Positions 1 to 7,939 of a stretch of 35,103 bases of DNA are shown here, piece by piece (position 1 is the first letter of the stretch; each line of letters starts with the position of its first letter). A model generated the notes under the pieces. It made no database searches. It had not been told where the DNA came from and saw only the letters and a program-made list of their open reading frames with translations. A program made the translations under genes and the position numbers. Source of the stretch: Candidatus Enterocola intestinipullorum. Lineage in GTDB: Bacteria > Bacteroidota > Bacteroidia > Bacteroidales > Paludibacteraceae. The DNA lies in NCBI GenBank assembly GCA_017694565.1, contig JADIMR010000047.1:1-35103 (forward strand). The letters run 5' to 3'.

Positions 1-61
1 CGGCTGCACTTGGCATAGTCCAAACAAGTTTGTCCTCTGCTCTCGTTTGCACGAATTTTCT

Positions 62-76
62 GCCCCCAGAGGGGGC
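62..76. repeat. C5/G5 palindrome, unit h (partial)
   Basis: GCCCCCAGAGGGGGC is a 6-bp-arm palindrome with an AGA loop, identical to those at 13317, 16589 and 20811. The usual CATTGTCTTATCCCCC lead and variable hairpin are not seen before it; an inverted copy of another module (1-57) stands there instead. The sequence after it (TTCCTTGAACCTTGTGC, then CACTACGAGGTGC) matches what follows the copies at 13317 and 20811. Confidence 0.8.
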
Positions 77-143
77 ATCTTCCTTGAACCTTGTGCTTGC
101 ACTACGAGGTGCTACTAACCACTGACACCTGCCTTTTCTTCCA

Positions 144-335
144 CTGTAAGTGCGCCGATGTCCTGCGCACATCGGCTTAACTTACAGTTAAGCATAAATG
201 AACCTGCATTTTACAATGCAGGTTCCCACAGGCGGCAAAGCCGCCTTGGAATAACTGCATAACAAGAAAAACCTGCGCCTTGTGTGCAGGTTTCTTTATG
301 CTTAACCGCGAATTAAGCGTTAGCGCATTCGCGGT
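144..335. repeat. Branched structured element, copy A
   Basis: Nested inverted repeats: CTGTAAGT (144-151) with ACTTACAG (180-187), enclosing GCCGATG/CATCGGC (154-160/170-176). Then comes an outer stem TTAAGCATAAA (188-198)/TTTATGCTTAA (295-305) enclosing three hairpins: AACCTGCAT/ATGCAGGTT (201-209/216-224), AGGCGGC/GCCGCCT (230-236/240-246) and AAACCTGC/GCAGGTTT (269-276/286-293). A further stem ACCGCGAAT/ATTCGCGGT follows (305-313/327-335). Copy B at 13367-13557 is almost identical in the 118-nt core, but its last stem differs by paired changes. It does not resemble a tRNA or a class of structured RNA that I know; whether it acts as DNA or RNA, and on which strand, is not visible. Confidence 0.75.
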
Positions 336-504
336 GGACGGTCTGCGGTGCTACGCACTAACCACTGAAACCTGACACCTGAAAATTCGCGCAAGCCGAA
401 GCCAGAAGCTGAACTTGTTCAGATTATGGTAAGGCGCAGCCGAATTTGGGCGAAGCCAAACCTGCGGTGCTACGCACCGCCCACTATCCACTGCCGCGAA
501 GCGG

Positions 505-570
505 CTAACTAACCACTATTCACTATTCACTATTCACTATCCACTGCCGCGAAGCGGCTAACTATCCACT
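505..570. repeat. Tandem heptad array (CTAWYCA)
   Basis: After CTAACTAACCA come three CTATTCA units and one CTATCCA, then a GCCGC-GAA-GCGGC hairpin and a further CTATCCA at 561. The seven-base period is exact. On the minus strand every CTA is a TAG stop; because 7 is not a multiple of 3, three consecutive units close all three frames of a minus-strand reading frame. The array ends about 20 bases beyond the tolC stop. Confidence 0.85.
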
Positions 571-590
571 GCGGTGCAAAGCACCGCCCG

Positions 591-1919
591 CTAAAACACC
601 AAATCACCGTTGTAGTAGCTAAGTATCTTGGTGCGGAAAACGTACTCGAACTTGGCTTGCACCTGTTGTGACAATGCCTCCGTGTAATCCAAACGGGCTT
701 GGTTGTAGTCGTAAACACTGGAAGTCCCGGACTCATATTTGGCTTTTTGGTAATCGTAAGCCTCTTTGTTCGATTTCACGGCTGCCTCCGCCGCCACCAT
801 CTGCGATTTCGCATTGCGGGCGTTGTTATAGGCATCCTGAATAGCCGTATAGAGATTGTATTTGGCAATTTCAAAATCCAATTTCTGGTCCTGCAATGAC
901 AATTTCGCGCTTTTTACGGCATTGGGAGTCTGCATACGGTCGAATATGGGTATGTTCAGAGAAAAGCCGACCGAAAAAGCCGAATTGGCTTTCAGCTGGT
1001 CGAGGAAAGCTGCGTTGTCGGGGCTGTCCTGTATGACCAAATAACTGTTTGAATAACCGGCATTGAACGTAAGCGAAGGAGAATATGCTCCTTTCGCTAT
1101 TTTTATCTGCCGCTCCGCGCTTTGTATGCGCAATTCTTCCGCCTGCACTGACGGCAACAAATACAAGGCATTGTCATAAATGTCGCGCACCGTCATTTCC
1201 AAAATATCGGAAGCCGGCAATTGATCCTCATCGGTAATGTCGAAATTATCGAAGTCCTCGATGAATATCAATTCGCCGAGGCTGACCAATTGCGATTGCA
1301 GCGCGGATTGTGCCTGCACCACCCCGTACTCGTCGGAACGGACTTGTGCCTGCGCCTCTATGAGGTCGCCTTTGGGCAAGCTTCCCGCCCTCACTTGCGT
1401 GCGGGTTTTACGGAACTGGTCCTGCGACAACTCCAATTGCAATTTAGCGATTTCCAACTGCCTTTTGTAGTAAAGCACGTTCAGATACTGCGACATCACT
1501 TGCAGGCAAATGTCGTCGCTCTGTTTCTGGTAGTCTTTCAATGCGGCATTGTAATCGAATTGCGCTTTTTTCACCGTGTTGAGCCGCTGCAAGCCGTTGA
1601 ACAAGGTGAGAGAGCCATTGACTCCAACCGTGGTACTTGCAGAATTATTCGGCTGATAAATATTCTCATCATTCAACGAACGACCAAAATAAAAATTCTG
1701 GCCCAGATTCGCGCTCAATGATGGAAGGAAGTCTTCTTTCGACTGTACATGGTTGATTCGTTGCTGTTCGACCGTAATCCCTGATTTCTGGATGTTCAGG
1801 TTGTGCTGCTTGGCCATTTCTATGCAGGTTTGCAAATCAAGCACCACTTTCCCTGATTCCTGTGCTGCACAAACAGACACAAAAGAAAGTGCCAATATGA
1901 AAAACAAAGTCCTTTTCAT
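591..1919 (-). CDS. tolC: TolC-family outer-membrane efflux channel
   Basis: Predicted outer-membrane factor of a tripartite export system, forming the trans-periplasmic channel that docks on the MacA-like adaptor. The 442-residue protein starts with a signal peptide (about 1-19, ending CAAQ) and has the duplicated long helical repeats of OEP proteins, with Gln/Ala-rich coiled stretches at about 100-215 and 330-430. The length fits the family. The start ATG overlaps the stop of the adaptor gene in an ATGA, so the two are translationally coupled as last genes of the operon. A 7-bp hairpin (571-587) begins four bases past the stop and could trim or end the transcript, though it lacks a T tract. 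The substrate cannot be told from sequence. Confidence 0.93.
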   Translation of the reverse strand: MKRTLFFILALSFVSVCAAQESGKVVLDLQTCIEMAKQHNLNIQKSGITVEQQRINHVQSKEDFLPSLSANLGQNFYFGRSLNDENIYQPNNSASTTVGVNGSLTLFNGLQRLNTVKKAQFDYNAALKDYQKQSDDICLQVMSQYLNVLYYKRQLEIAKLQLELSQDQFRKTRTQVRAGSLPKGDLIEAQAQVRSDEYGVVQAQSALQSQLVSLGELIFIEDFDNFDITDEDQLPASDILEMTVRDIYDNALYLLPSVQAEELRIQSAERQIKIAKGAYSPSLTFNAGYSNSYLVIQDSPDNAAFLDQLKANSAFSVGFSLNIPIFDRMQTPNAVKSAKLSLQDQKLDFEIAKYNLYTAIQDAYNNARNAKSQMVAAEAAVKSNKEAYDYQKAKYESGTSSVYDYNQARLDYTEALSQQVQAKFEYVFRTKILSYYNGDLVF

Positions 1920-2995
1920 TTTCTTATTTCAACGTTTTCTGTCAAACCTTTTTTGATCTCAATATTTATGCCATCCGAAACCCCGGTTTCGACATCCCGC
2001 CTTTCGTACTTGTCTTCTTCTTTCGACAATACGACATCGACGTATGCCGTATCGCCCGCGAATTTTAGCGCGGCTTCGGGAATCGTAACAACGTCTTTGC
2101 TTTCAGCCACCGTGATTTCGGCATTCGCGCTGTAACCCGCCCTGAGGCTCACACTGTCCGGGACTTCGACTTTCGCCTTTATTTCGAAGCTTACTGCACC
2201 GTTTTCGTCCGTTCCCATGGGTGCGATGTATTCCAATTCGGCATCGAACGATTGCTCCTGCAATGCACCTATCATCACTTTGCAAGGCATCCCGACTTTA
2301 AGTCGCCCGACTTCGGTTTCATCAATGGTGCCCTCGAACAACAAATCGGTCATGTCGGCAACTGTCGCGATGGTCGTACCCTCGTTGAAACTGTTGGTAA
2401 GCACCACTGAGTTTCCGACCTTTTCGGGCAAATCAAGGATAGTACCGGAAGCCGTGGAGCGCACGTAAGTGGTACTTTGAGATTTCAACGACTGCATTAC
2501 GCCGTCTCTCACGACAGACAGATAATCTTCGGCATATTGCAAGTCGGATTGAGCCTTTTTATGATTCACTTCGTATTGCTCGAAATCGTCCGTGGAAATA
2601 ACTCCCTTGTCGTACAGCTCCTTTTGCCGGTCATAATCCCGTTCGGCCTTGTCTGCGGAGATCCGCGCCTGACGCAACTGCGATTGCGCATTGGCAAGAC
2701 TCGACATGTCAGCTATCACATTCAACTTGCATATGACTTCATCCTTTTGCACGAAATCTCCAGCCTCTTTGTACAACTCCACTATCACACCCGAAATCTG
2801 GGGCTTGATTTTAACCTCATCGCGAGGAGTAATCTTGCCTGTCGCCAATGTCGTAACCTTAATATCACTTTTCGTTGACATGACGGTTTCGACTGTTTGT
2901 TTCTCAGGACGTTGTTTTTCCCACAAAAAAACAAATACACCAATAACTAAAGCAAGCAAAAGAACCAATCCAAAGATCTTGAAAAACTTTTTCAT
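1916..2995 (-). CDS. macA: HlyD/MacA-type periplasmic adaptor
   Basis: Membrane-fusion protein linking the inner-membrane ABC permeases to TolC. The 359 residues show an N-terminal membrane anchor (about 7-25, after MKKFFK), a split lipoyl-like domain around residues 60-95 (VKIKPQISGVIVELYKEAGD), an alpha-helical hairpin (about 100-165) and a beta-barrel/membrane-proximal domain to the C terminus. It sits 86 bases after the stop of the upstream permease gene and overlaps tolC by four bases. The family assignment is firm; the name macA is by similarity of layout, since the cognate ABC parts are split into separate genes here. No lipobox Cys is seen, so it is probably anchored by the helix. Confidence 0.9.
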   Translation of the reverse strand: MKKFFKIFGLVLLLALVIGVFVFLWEKQRPEKQTVETVMSTKSDIKVTTLATGKITPRDEVKIKPQISGVIVELYKEAGDFVQKDEVICKLNVIADMSSLANAQSQLRQARISADKAERDYDRQKELYDKGVISTDDFEQYEVNHKKAQSDLQYAEDYLSVVRDGVMQSLKSQSTTYVRSTASGTILDLPEKVGNSVVLTNSFNEGTTIATVADMTDLLFEGTIDETEVGRLKVGMPCKVMIGALQEQSFDAELEYIAPMGTDENGAVSFEIKAKVEVPDSVSLRAGYSANAEITVAESKDVVTIPEAALKFAGDTAYVDVVLSKEEDKYERRDVETGVSDGINIEIKKGLTENVEIRK

Positions 2996-3081
2996 AATAT
3001 GGTATTTTTCGACAAATTCATTTTAAATATAGACGAGTAAAATCTCAATCCGAATCGTATCAATATCTTCCGAATAAAAGA

Positions 3082-4344
3082 TCATTCATCGCGCAATGCG
3101 TCTATGGCTTTGATTTTTACCGCTCTGAATGACGGCAACAATCCCGCCGCCATACCCATAAAAGCTATTATCAAAACAGCAGTTACAGCACTGTCCAACT
3201 GCAATTGTAATTGGAATTTGCCAAATTCGGCCAAATCCAAATGTTGCAATACGAAATCTGCTAACGACAATATGCCTACCCCGACTACTATTCCCGCCAA
3301 ACCTGCCAGCAATGCCAACACGAGACTTTCTGTGACAATTTGGATGATTATTGAAAACGGAGTAGCCCCCAATGCTCTCTTCACTCCTATTTCCTGCGTG
3401 CGTTCGCGTACCGTAACCAGCATTATGTTGCTTACCCCTACCATACCGCAAAGCAAGGTTCCAATACCCACAAGATATGTCAGGAAATTGATACCGAAAA
3501 ACAAAGAAGAAAACAAATCAAACATTTCTTTTGTGGAAAAGAAATACAGACCACCCCTGTCGGTTGGCGAGACATGGCAATGTGCACGTAGAACCTGTTT
3601 AACTTGTTCTTCCACTTCATCTTGTCCAGACGGCAAAGCAATGCCCACATTACTTATCTTATCCCCATATCCGTAAATCTTTTGCATTGTGGTATACGGT
3701 ATCAATACACTGTTTGGATAATCGAGCATCATTGTAAGTGTTCCTTTGTCACTAACTACCCCCACTACTTGATATGCACTTGAACCAATCCATATAATAC
3801 TTCCAACAGGTTCTTCATCCGCGGTATATAAGGCATTGCATACTCTTTCTCCTATCAAACAAACTTTTCTGTACTCCATTACGTCTATATGATTCAGATA
3901 CCTGCCTTTCAAAATATTAGGCGGATTAAGTTCCTTCATATTCTGATCTATGCCGATAAAAGCCGCCTCATCGTATGTTCTGTCAGCATGTAGTAATTTT
4001 TTATCTCCCAAACTTGAGTATATCACAGGCAGGACTGTTGTTATCTGCGGTATTTCTCTTTTTATAGCTTCCATATCATTGTTGTGAAATTCAGGTACAC
4101 GTCCACTCTGGAAGCCGTCATACGGCTCTGTAGTCGGTCCCGTAAACACAACCATGAAATTTCGTGCTTGATCCGAGAACAACGAATAAATTTTTAACTC
4201 GATACTATCGCCCGCACCTTTAAGCAACACGAAAATAAGTATGCCCCAAAACACCCCGAAAGCAGTAAGGAAACTACGTCCCCTGTTTTTTGTTATGGTA
4301 TGCCAAACCTCATTGAAGAAATCAAAATCGAAAAAACGTGTCAT
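3082..4344 (-). CDS. MacB/FtsX-type ABC transporter permease (second copy)
   Basis: Inner-membrane permease of the MacB_PCD + FtsX architecture, 420 residues: one N-terminal membrane segment (about 24-45), a large periplasmic domain (about 50-280), then three C-terminal segments (about 285-310, 335-365, 385-405). The sequence VGVSNIMLVTVRERTQEIGVKRALGA is the coupling-helix region typical of the family; I quote only the idea, its core being RTQEIGVKRALGA. It overlaps the preceding permease gene by four bases (ATGA) and differs clearly from it, so the two likely form a heterodimer with the shared ATPase. Such systems act in peptide, antibiotic or lipoprotein traffic; nothing here decides which. 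Confidence 0.9.
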   Translation of the reverse strand: MTRFFDFDFFNEVWHTITKNRGRSFLTAFGVFWGILIFVLLKGAGDSIELKIYSLFSDQARNFMVVFTGPTTEPYDGFQSGRVPEFHNNDMEAIKREIPQITTVLPVIYSSLGDKKLLHADRTYDEAAFIGIDQNMKELNPPNILKGRYLNHIDVMEYRKVCLIGERVCNALYTADEEPVGSIIWIGSSAYQVVGVVSDKGTLTMMLDYPNSVLIPYTTMQKIYGYGDKISNVGIALPSGQDEVEEQVKQVLRAHCHVSPTDRGGLYFFSTKEMFDLFSSLFFGINFLTYLVGIGTLLCGMVGVSNIMLVTVRERTQEIGVKRALGATPFSIIIQIVTESLVLALLAGLAGIVVGVGILSLADFVLQHLDLAEFGKFQLQLQLDSAVTAVLIIAFMGMAAGLLPSFRAVKIKAIDALRDE

Positions 4345-5588
4345 TTTGCATTAATAGCTTCTATGGGTTTAACTTTTACAGCCTTTCGGGCAGGTACATA
4401 TCCAGCAAGCAAACCGGATACCACCAATACAAACAGTGCCGAGAAAGCCGTATCCAATCCGATTGTAGGATTGTAAATCATGTTCTTGACTATCTCGGGA
4501 TTTTGTGACAAGTAATATGCGGCGGCCTCCGAGATAGCAATGCCTATTGTCATACCGATAAAACCGAACAACAAGGTTACTGCAAGTGATTCCCCCAACA
4601 CTGATAACAATATAGATGAAGGAGGAGCACCCAAGGCCTTGCGTATGCCGAATTCACGTGTACGCTCCGATACCGTAACGATCATTATATTGCTGACCCC
4701 TACCACACCGGCAAGCAAAGATGCCAAACCGACAATCCACATAAAAACATTGATGATAGAAAACAGGATATTGAATGCCCCTACCATTTCACGTCTGTCC
4801 TGAATCCAAAGAGACTGTTCATCAGCAGGGTCAAAAATCTTTATTCCAGCCACCAATTCGCGTATTTCTGTTTTCAAGACATCAATAGATTCCAGATCGT
4901 CCATCCCCTCCACCATGAAACTCAAATCTGTAATCTGTCGCGATGAATTAAAAATTATTTGCGAAGTTTCAAAAGGAATATATGCAGGCGAATTCTGACT
5001 CCCGCCCTTTTCTGAATATACCCCGACCACCTTAAAAAGCAAAGCGGACACGGTAACGAACTTCCCCAAAGGCTCGTCATCACCGAAAAGCAAATCCGCG
5101 GTATTCTCATTAATCACAATCACTTTGCCACAACTTTCCATATCCGAAGCATTTATAAATCGCCCCTTTTCCATACGCATATCACGTAGCTTGAAAAAAT
5201 CGGGACAAACACCTATTATGGATGGTGTGGCATATATCGACTTATAAGATATTGCGGCATTCTGAACATTGTAAACAGGACTGAAAGCTACGACATTAAC
5301 CAAAGTGCCAATACCTTTTCTTATTTTATTTATATCATCCGGATTGAATGTTATCTTTCTGTCGGACGGCATTCCCTTGTATGGTTTTGACACCCATCCG
5401 GGATAAATACTTATCGTATTGGCGTTCATATAATTAAAATTCTGCATGACTCCGTTGTGGAAACCATTTGAAACGGAAAGCAACAGAATAACCATCAAGA
5501 TGCCCCATACTATAGCAAAACCTGTCAATGCCGTCCTCAATTTGTTTGCCCGCATCGAGAGCCATATTTCAGACCAAAATTCACGCAT
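4341..5588 (-). CDS. MacB/FtsX-type ABC transporter permease (first copy)
   Basis: Inner-membrane permease with the same plan as its neighbour: N-terminal segment (about 20-40), periplasmic domain, and three C-terminal membrane segments, with the conserved block SERTREFGIRKALGA before the second. I chose the ATG at 5588 (MREFWSEI), six bases after the ATPase stop; a TTG two codons upstream (5594) is possible but touches the stop of the ATPase gene. The gene overlaps the next permease by four bases. Together with the ATPase it forms a split MacB- or LolCDE-like complex; the presence of an adaptor and TolC in the same operon favours an efflux role over lipoprotein release. Confidence 0.88.
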   Translation of the reverse strand: MREFWSEIWLSMRANKLRTALTGFAIVWGILMVILLLSVSNGFHNGVMQNFNYMNANTISIYPGWVSKPYKGMPSDRKITFNPDDINKIRKGIGTLVNVVAFSPVYNVQNAAISYKSIYATPSIIGVCPDFFKLRDMRMEKGRFINASDMESCGKVIVINENTADLLFGDDEPLGKFVTVSALLFKVVGVYSEKGGSQNSPAYIPFETSQIIFNSSRQITDLSFMVEGMDDLESIDVLKTEIRELVAGIKIFDPADEQSLWIQDRREMVGAFNILFSIINVFMWIVGLASLLAGVVGVSNIMIVTVSERTREFGIRKALGAPPSSILLSVLGESLAVTLLFGFIGMTIGIAISEAAAYYLSQNPEIVKNMIYNPTIGLDTAFSALFVLVVSGLLAGYVPARKAVKVKPIEAINAK

Positions 5589-5594
5589 GAACAA

Positions 5595-6263
5595 CTAAAC
5601 TATCAATCCGTCCTTAATATGTATTATCCTGTCCGTTTTTTCGGCTACCCCATGGTCGTGAGTAACTATAAGCATGGTCGTATGCTCGCGGCGATTTATA
5701 TCTTTCAATAAATCCATCACATCCGTAGAAGTTTGAGAATCCAAAGCTCCCGTTGGTTCATCGGCAAGCACCAAGGCCGGATTGGTAACCAAAGCCCTTG
5801 CAATTGCCACCCTCTGTTTCTGGCCTCCTGAAAGTTCGTTAGGCAAATGTTCTGCCCATTGCTCAAGCCCCATCTTTCTCAAAGCTTCCATGGCAACGGC
5901 ATTACGTTGTTTCCTCGACATACCCCTGTAATACAATGGCAAAGCCACGTTTTCCAAGGCATTCTTGAAAGAAATCAAATTAAACGATTGGAAAATAAAA
6001 CCTATGAAGTGATTACGAAGATACGCAGCCTCCTTTTCTGTCGGATTGATTATCGGTTTACCATCCAAAAAGTACTCCCCTTCATCAAAAGTATCGAGCA
6101 AACCGATGATATTCAACAAAGTTGACTTGCCCGAACCTGACGCACCCATCAAAGAAACGAACTCTCCTTTTCCGATACTCAAATCAACTCCTTTCAATAC
6201 ATGCAAAGGGCTACCCGCATTGTAAGTTTTATGTATGCCCTTCAAATTTATAACGTCAGACAT
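5595..6263 (-). CDS. ABC transporter ATP-binding protein (LolD/MacB class)
   Basis: Cytoplasmic ATPase that drives the two downstream permeases. The 222 residues carry all expected motifs: Walker A GASGSGKST (40-48), Q-loop FQSFNL (91-96), signature LSGGQ (144-148), Walker B ALVLADE (163-169) and the H-loop histidine in THDH (201-204). Its length and the sequence around Walker B (DEPTGALD) place it in the LolD/MacB/FtsE group. It is the first gene of a five-gene operon (ATPase, permease, permease, adaptor, channel) and the adjacent permease begins six bases after its stop. A candidate -7 box lies about 100 bases upstream. Confidence 0.93.
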   Translation of the reverse strand: MSDVINLKGIHKTYNAGSPLHVLKGVDLSIGKGEFVSLMGASGSGKSTLLNIIGLLDTFDEGEYFLDGKPIINPTEKEAAYLRNHFIGFIFQSFNLISFKNALENVALPLYYRGMSRKQRNAVAMEALRKMGLEQWAEHLPNELSGGQKQRVAIARALVTNPALVLADEPTGALDSQTSTDVMDLLKDINRREHTTMLIVTHDHGVAEKTDRIIHIKDGLIV

Positions 6264-6362
6264 TCTGAAATATTAATCCTTTACTTTAAATCAAGTTACA
6301 AATATCCATGCCAACCATTGCCTTATCCTCACTATAATGTGCGATACTCGGCTTATCCGATG

Positions 6363-6370
6363 CAAAGATA
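6363..6370 (-). promoter_or_regulatory. Candidate -7 box of the export operon
   Basis: On the minus strand the sequence reads TATCTTTG, an exact match to the Bacteroidota -7 consensus TAnnTTTG. It would give a leader of about 95 bases before the ATPase gene. No convincing TTTG is found 19-21 bases upstream. The leader and the AT-rich 6371-6474 stretch, which has a run of eight C at about 6394-6401, show nothing else I recognise. Confidence 0.45.
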
Positions 6371-6474
6371 TTATATCTATAAATCTGATTTTACCCCCCC
6401 CGTTTTTATATTTATTTAATCAATCTTTATACATATTTATTAACGTGGCAACATCGGAAATATTGTGATAAAAA

Positions 6475-6897
6475 TCAGATTTCTTCCCATAAAGGCAACG
6501 ATTTCAAAAAACATGATTGGTGTTTTGCAAAATCGAACTTGCAGCAATAACACTGTTTGGAATTGGTAACAATTGCATACCGGGCTTTGATTATACTGTT
6601 ATAACGGGAGACCTGGTCGAACACCGCTTGCGTTATCTCCACGTCCGGGGCTTTGTACTCGACCATCATGACATAACGCCCGTCCTTGAAAACTAATGTG
6701 TCGCAACGTTGCTTTTGTCCGTTCACGTCGATGGTATATTCATTGGCTATAAGCCCTTGGGGATAATGCAAATCATTCACCATGTAAAGGCAAAACCTCT
6801 GCCTTACCATTTCTTCGGGAGTCGCTGCGACCCATTTTTTACGAAAAGGGTCGAATACCTCATTTTTTCCTGCGCTATTTCTGTATTTCAATTGCAA
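6475..6897 (-). CDS. Orphan HsdR_N-like (PD-(D/E)XK fold) protein
   Basis: Stand-alone protein resembling the N-terminal nuclease domain of type I restriction R subunits (HsdR_N_2 family), 140 residues from the TTG at 6897. The catalytic signature is visible: Asp66 (in RCDTLVF) and Glu80-x-Lys82 (in VEYKAP), followed by the ITQAVFDQVSRYN helix. No helicase, S or M subunit is nearby, so it is not a restriction system. From memory, similar short proteins sit next to holA in other Bacteroidales, which suggests a conserved but uncharacterised role. A longer frame opens at 6966 but would overlap the divergent holA; family alignment and the -7 box at 6918-6925 favour the TTG. Function unknown. Confidence 0.8.
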   Translation of the reverse strand: MQLKYRNSAGKNEVFDPFRKKWVAATPEEMVRQRFCLYMVNDLHYPQGLIANEYTIDVNGQKQRCDTLVFKDGRYVMMVEYKAPDVEITQAVFDQVSRYNSIIKARYAIVTNSKQCYCCKFDFAKHQSCFLKSLPLWEEI

Positions 6898-6902
6898 AAC
6901 AG

Positions 6903-6910
6903 TAAATTTG
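6903..6910 (+). promoter_or_regulatory. Candidate -7 box for holA
   Basis: TAAATTTG matches TAnnTTTG exactly. It would start transcription around 6915, about 20 bases before the TTG start chosen for holA, and it overlaps the alternative TTG at 6908, which argues against that codon. No clear -33 TTTG is seen. It is interleaved with the opposite-strand box at 6918-6925. Confidence 0.45.
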
Positions 6911-6917
6911 TACCTTA

Positions 6918-6925
6918 CAAAGGTA
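6918..6925 (-). promoter_or_regulatory. Candidate -7 box for the HsdR_N-like gene
   Basis: On the minus strand the site reads TACCTTTG, an exact TAnnTTTG match. Transcription would begin near 6911, about 14 bases before the TTG start at 6897. A TTG lies 17 bases further upstream on that strand, a little closer than the usual 19-21. The two divergent -7 boxes are only seven bases apart, so the promoters must overlap. Confidence 0.42.
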
Positions 6926-6934
6926 ACAATAAAA

Positions 6935-7936
6935 TTGGCTGTCAATAAAACAGAATACAAAGACATCGTAAAGCAGATAAAACTGCGTCAATTTCCGCCC
7001 ATATATGTCTTAATGGGTGAAGAGCCTTATTTTATAGACAAACTGACCGGCTTGTTGGAAGAATCCGTTTTGACGGAAGACGAGAAGTTTATGAATTTCA
7101 GTCTTTTCTACGGCAAGGACTGCCGCGTGGGCGAAGTGATAAACGAAGCCAGGCAATACCCGACAATGTCGCAAATGCGCCTTGTGATGATAAAGGAAGC
7201 TCAAACCTTGGACAAAAAAGGAGAGCTCGACTTGTTGGAGCATTACATTGCAAAACCCATGCCCTCCACAGTCTTGGTCATAGCATACAAATACGGGACA
7301 ATCGACGGGCGCAAAAAATGGATTTCGGCGGCGGCAAAAACGGGCGTTGTGTTCAACAGCGAAAAATTACGTGATTACCAATTGCCCTCATTCATCGAAA
7401 ACCTTGCAAAAACATCGCGCACGACCATAGAACCGGAAGCTGTCAATCTTTTGGCCGAGTACGTGGGTGCGGACCTCTCGCTCTTGGAGACCACCCTTGA
7501 AAAATTGCGGCTGCAATTGGGTGAAGGCAAAAGAATAACTGCGGACGCTGTGGCCAACTCGGTAGGAATCAGCAAGGATTACACGCCGTTCGAGCTGTTG
7601 GACTCCTTGATAAACCGCAATGCCGAAAAATGCTACCGCGTTGCCACCCATACGACAAGCGCGATACAGCAAACCATTGCCGTGCTGTTCAACTATTTCT
7701 GCAACCTTATGATATATCATTACCTTGCCGACAAAAGCAATGCGGTCACGGAAATGAAAATACGCCCCTATTTTTTAAAGGATTATGAAAAAGGCGCACG
7801 GAATTATACCAAAATGCAGGCATTCCGGGCAGTTGGTTACCTTAGGGAATACGACAGGAAATCCAAAGGCTCTGGCAATTTTTCAGCAGACAGCGGGCAA
7901 CTTATGGATGAATTGATTTTTAAGATATTACATTAA
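6935..7936 (+). CDS. holA: DNA polymerase III subunit delta
   Basis: Clamp-loader delta subunit, which opens the beta sliding clamp. The N-terminal AAA+-like module begins with the family hallmark FPPIYVLMGEEPYFIDKLT and lacks a working Walker A, as expected for delta; the C-terminal helical collar domain runs from about residue 220 (FELLDSLINRNAEKCYRV). Length (333 residues) is normal. No ATG exists before the conserved region, so the start is TTG, at 6935 or less likely 6908. The gene is followed after three bases by the Mur-ligase gene on the same strand, an apparent two-gene operon, and diverges from the HsdR_N-like gene. Confidence 0.92.
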   Translation: MAVNKTEYKDIVKQIKLRQFPPIYVLMGEEPYFIDKLTGLLEESVLTEDEKFMNFSLFYGKDCRVGEVINEARQYPTMSQMRLVMIKEAQTLDKKGELDLLEHYIAKPMPSTVLVIAYKYGTIDGRKKWISAAAKTGVVFNSEKLRDYQLPSFIENLAKTSRTTIEPEAVNLLAEYVGADLSLLETTLEKLRLQLGEGKRITADAVANSVGISKDYTPFELLDSLINRNAEKCYRVATHTTSAIQQTIAVLFNYFCNLMIYHYLADKSNAVTEMKIRPYFLKDYEKGARNYTKMQAFRAVGYLREYDRKSKGSGNFSADSGQLMDELIFKILH

Positions 7937-7939
7937 ACC

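Larger units (their letters stand above)
1..590. repeat. Gene-free gap holding a mosaic of structured repeats
   Basis: No credible gene lies here; it is downstream of the minus-strand tolC. In order it holds an inverted relative of the 13.62-kb hairpin module (1-57), a GCCCCCAGAGGGGGC palindrome (62-76), a link ending in GCACTACGAGGTGC, a nested hairpin (144-187), the 118-nt branched element (188-305), a long hairpin (305-335), heptads (355-384), small hairpins CTGAAC/GTTCAG (409-422), GCGGTGC/GCACCGC (464-480) and GCCGC/GCGGC (493-505, 546-558), tandem heptads (505-546) and a hairpin (571-587) ending four bases from the tolC stop. From 182 to about 530 it matches 13405 to about 13810 closely, apart from a block of about 75 bases missing here. 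Confidence 0.85.

Noticed and set aside
188..305. Cloverleaf shape suggestive of a tRNA
   Set aside because: It is 118 bases long, lacks T-loop and D-loop consensus sequences and a CCA-adjacent 7-bp acceptor pair; the plan differs.
480..590. Tandem repeats suggestive of a CRISPR array
   Set aside because: The repeats are seven bases long with no spacers, and no cas gene is present.
3082..5588. The two permeases as LolC and LolE
   Set aside because: The operon includes an adaptor and a TolC channel, which fits an efflux pump better; sequence alone does not prove either.
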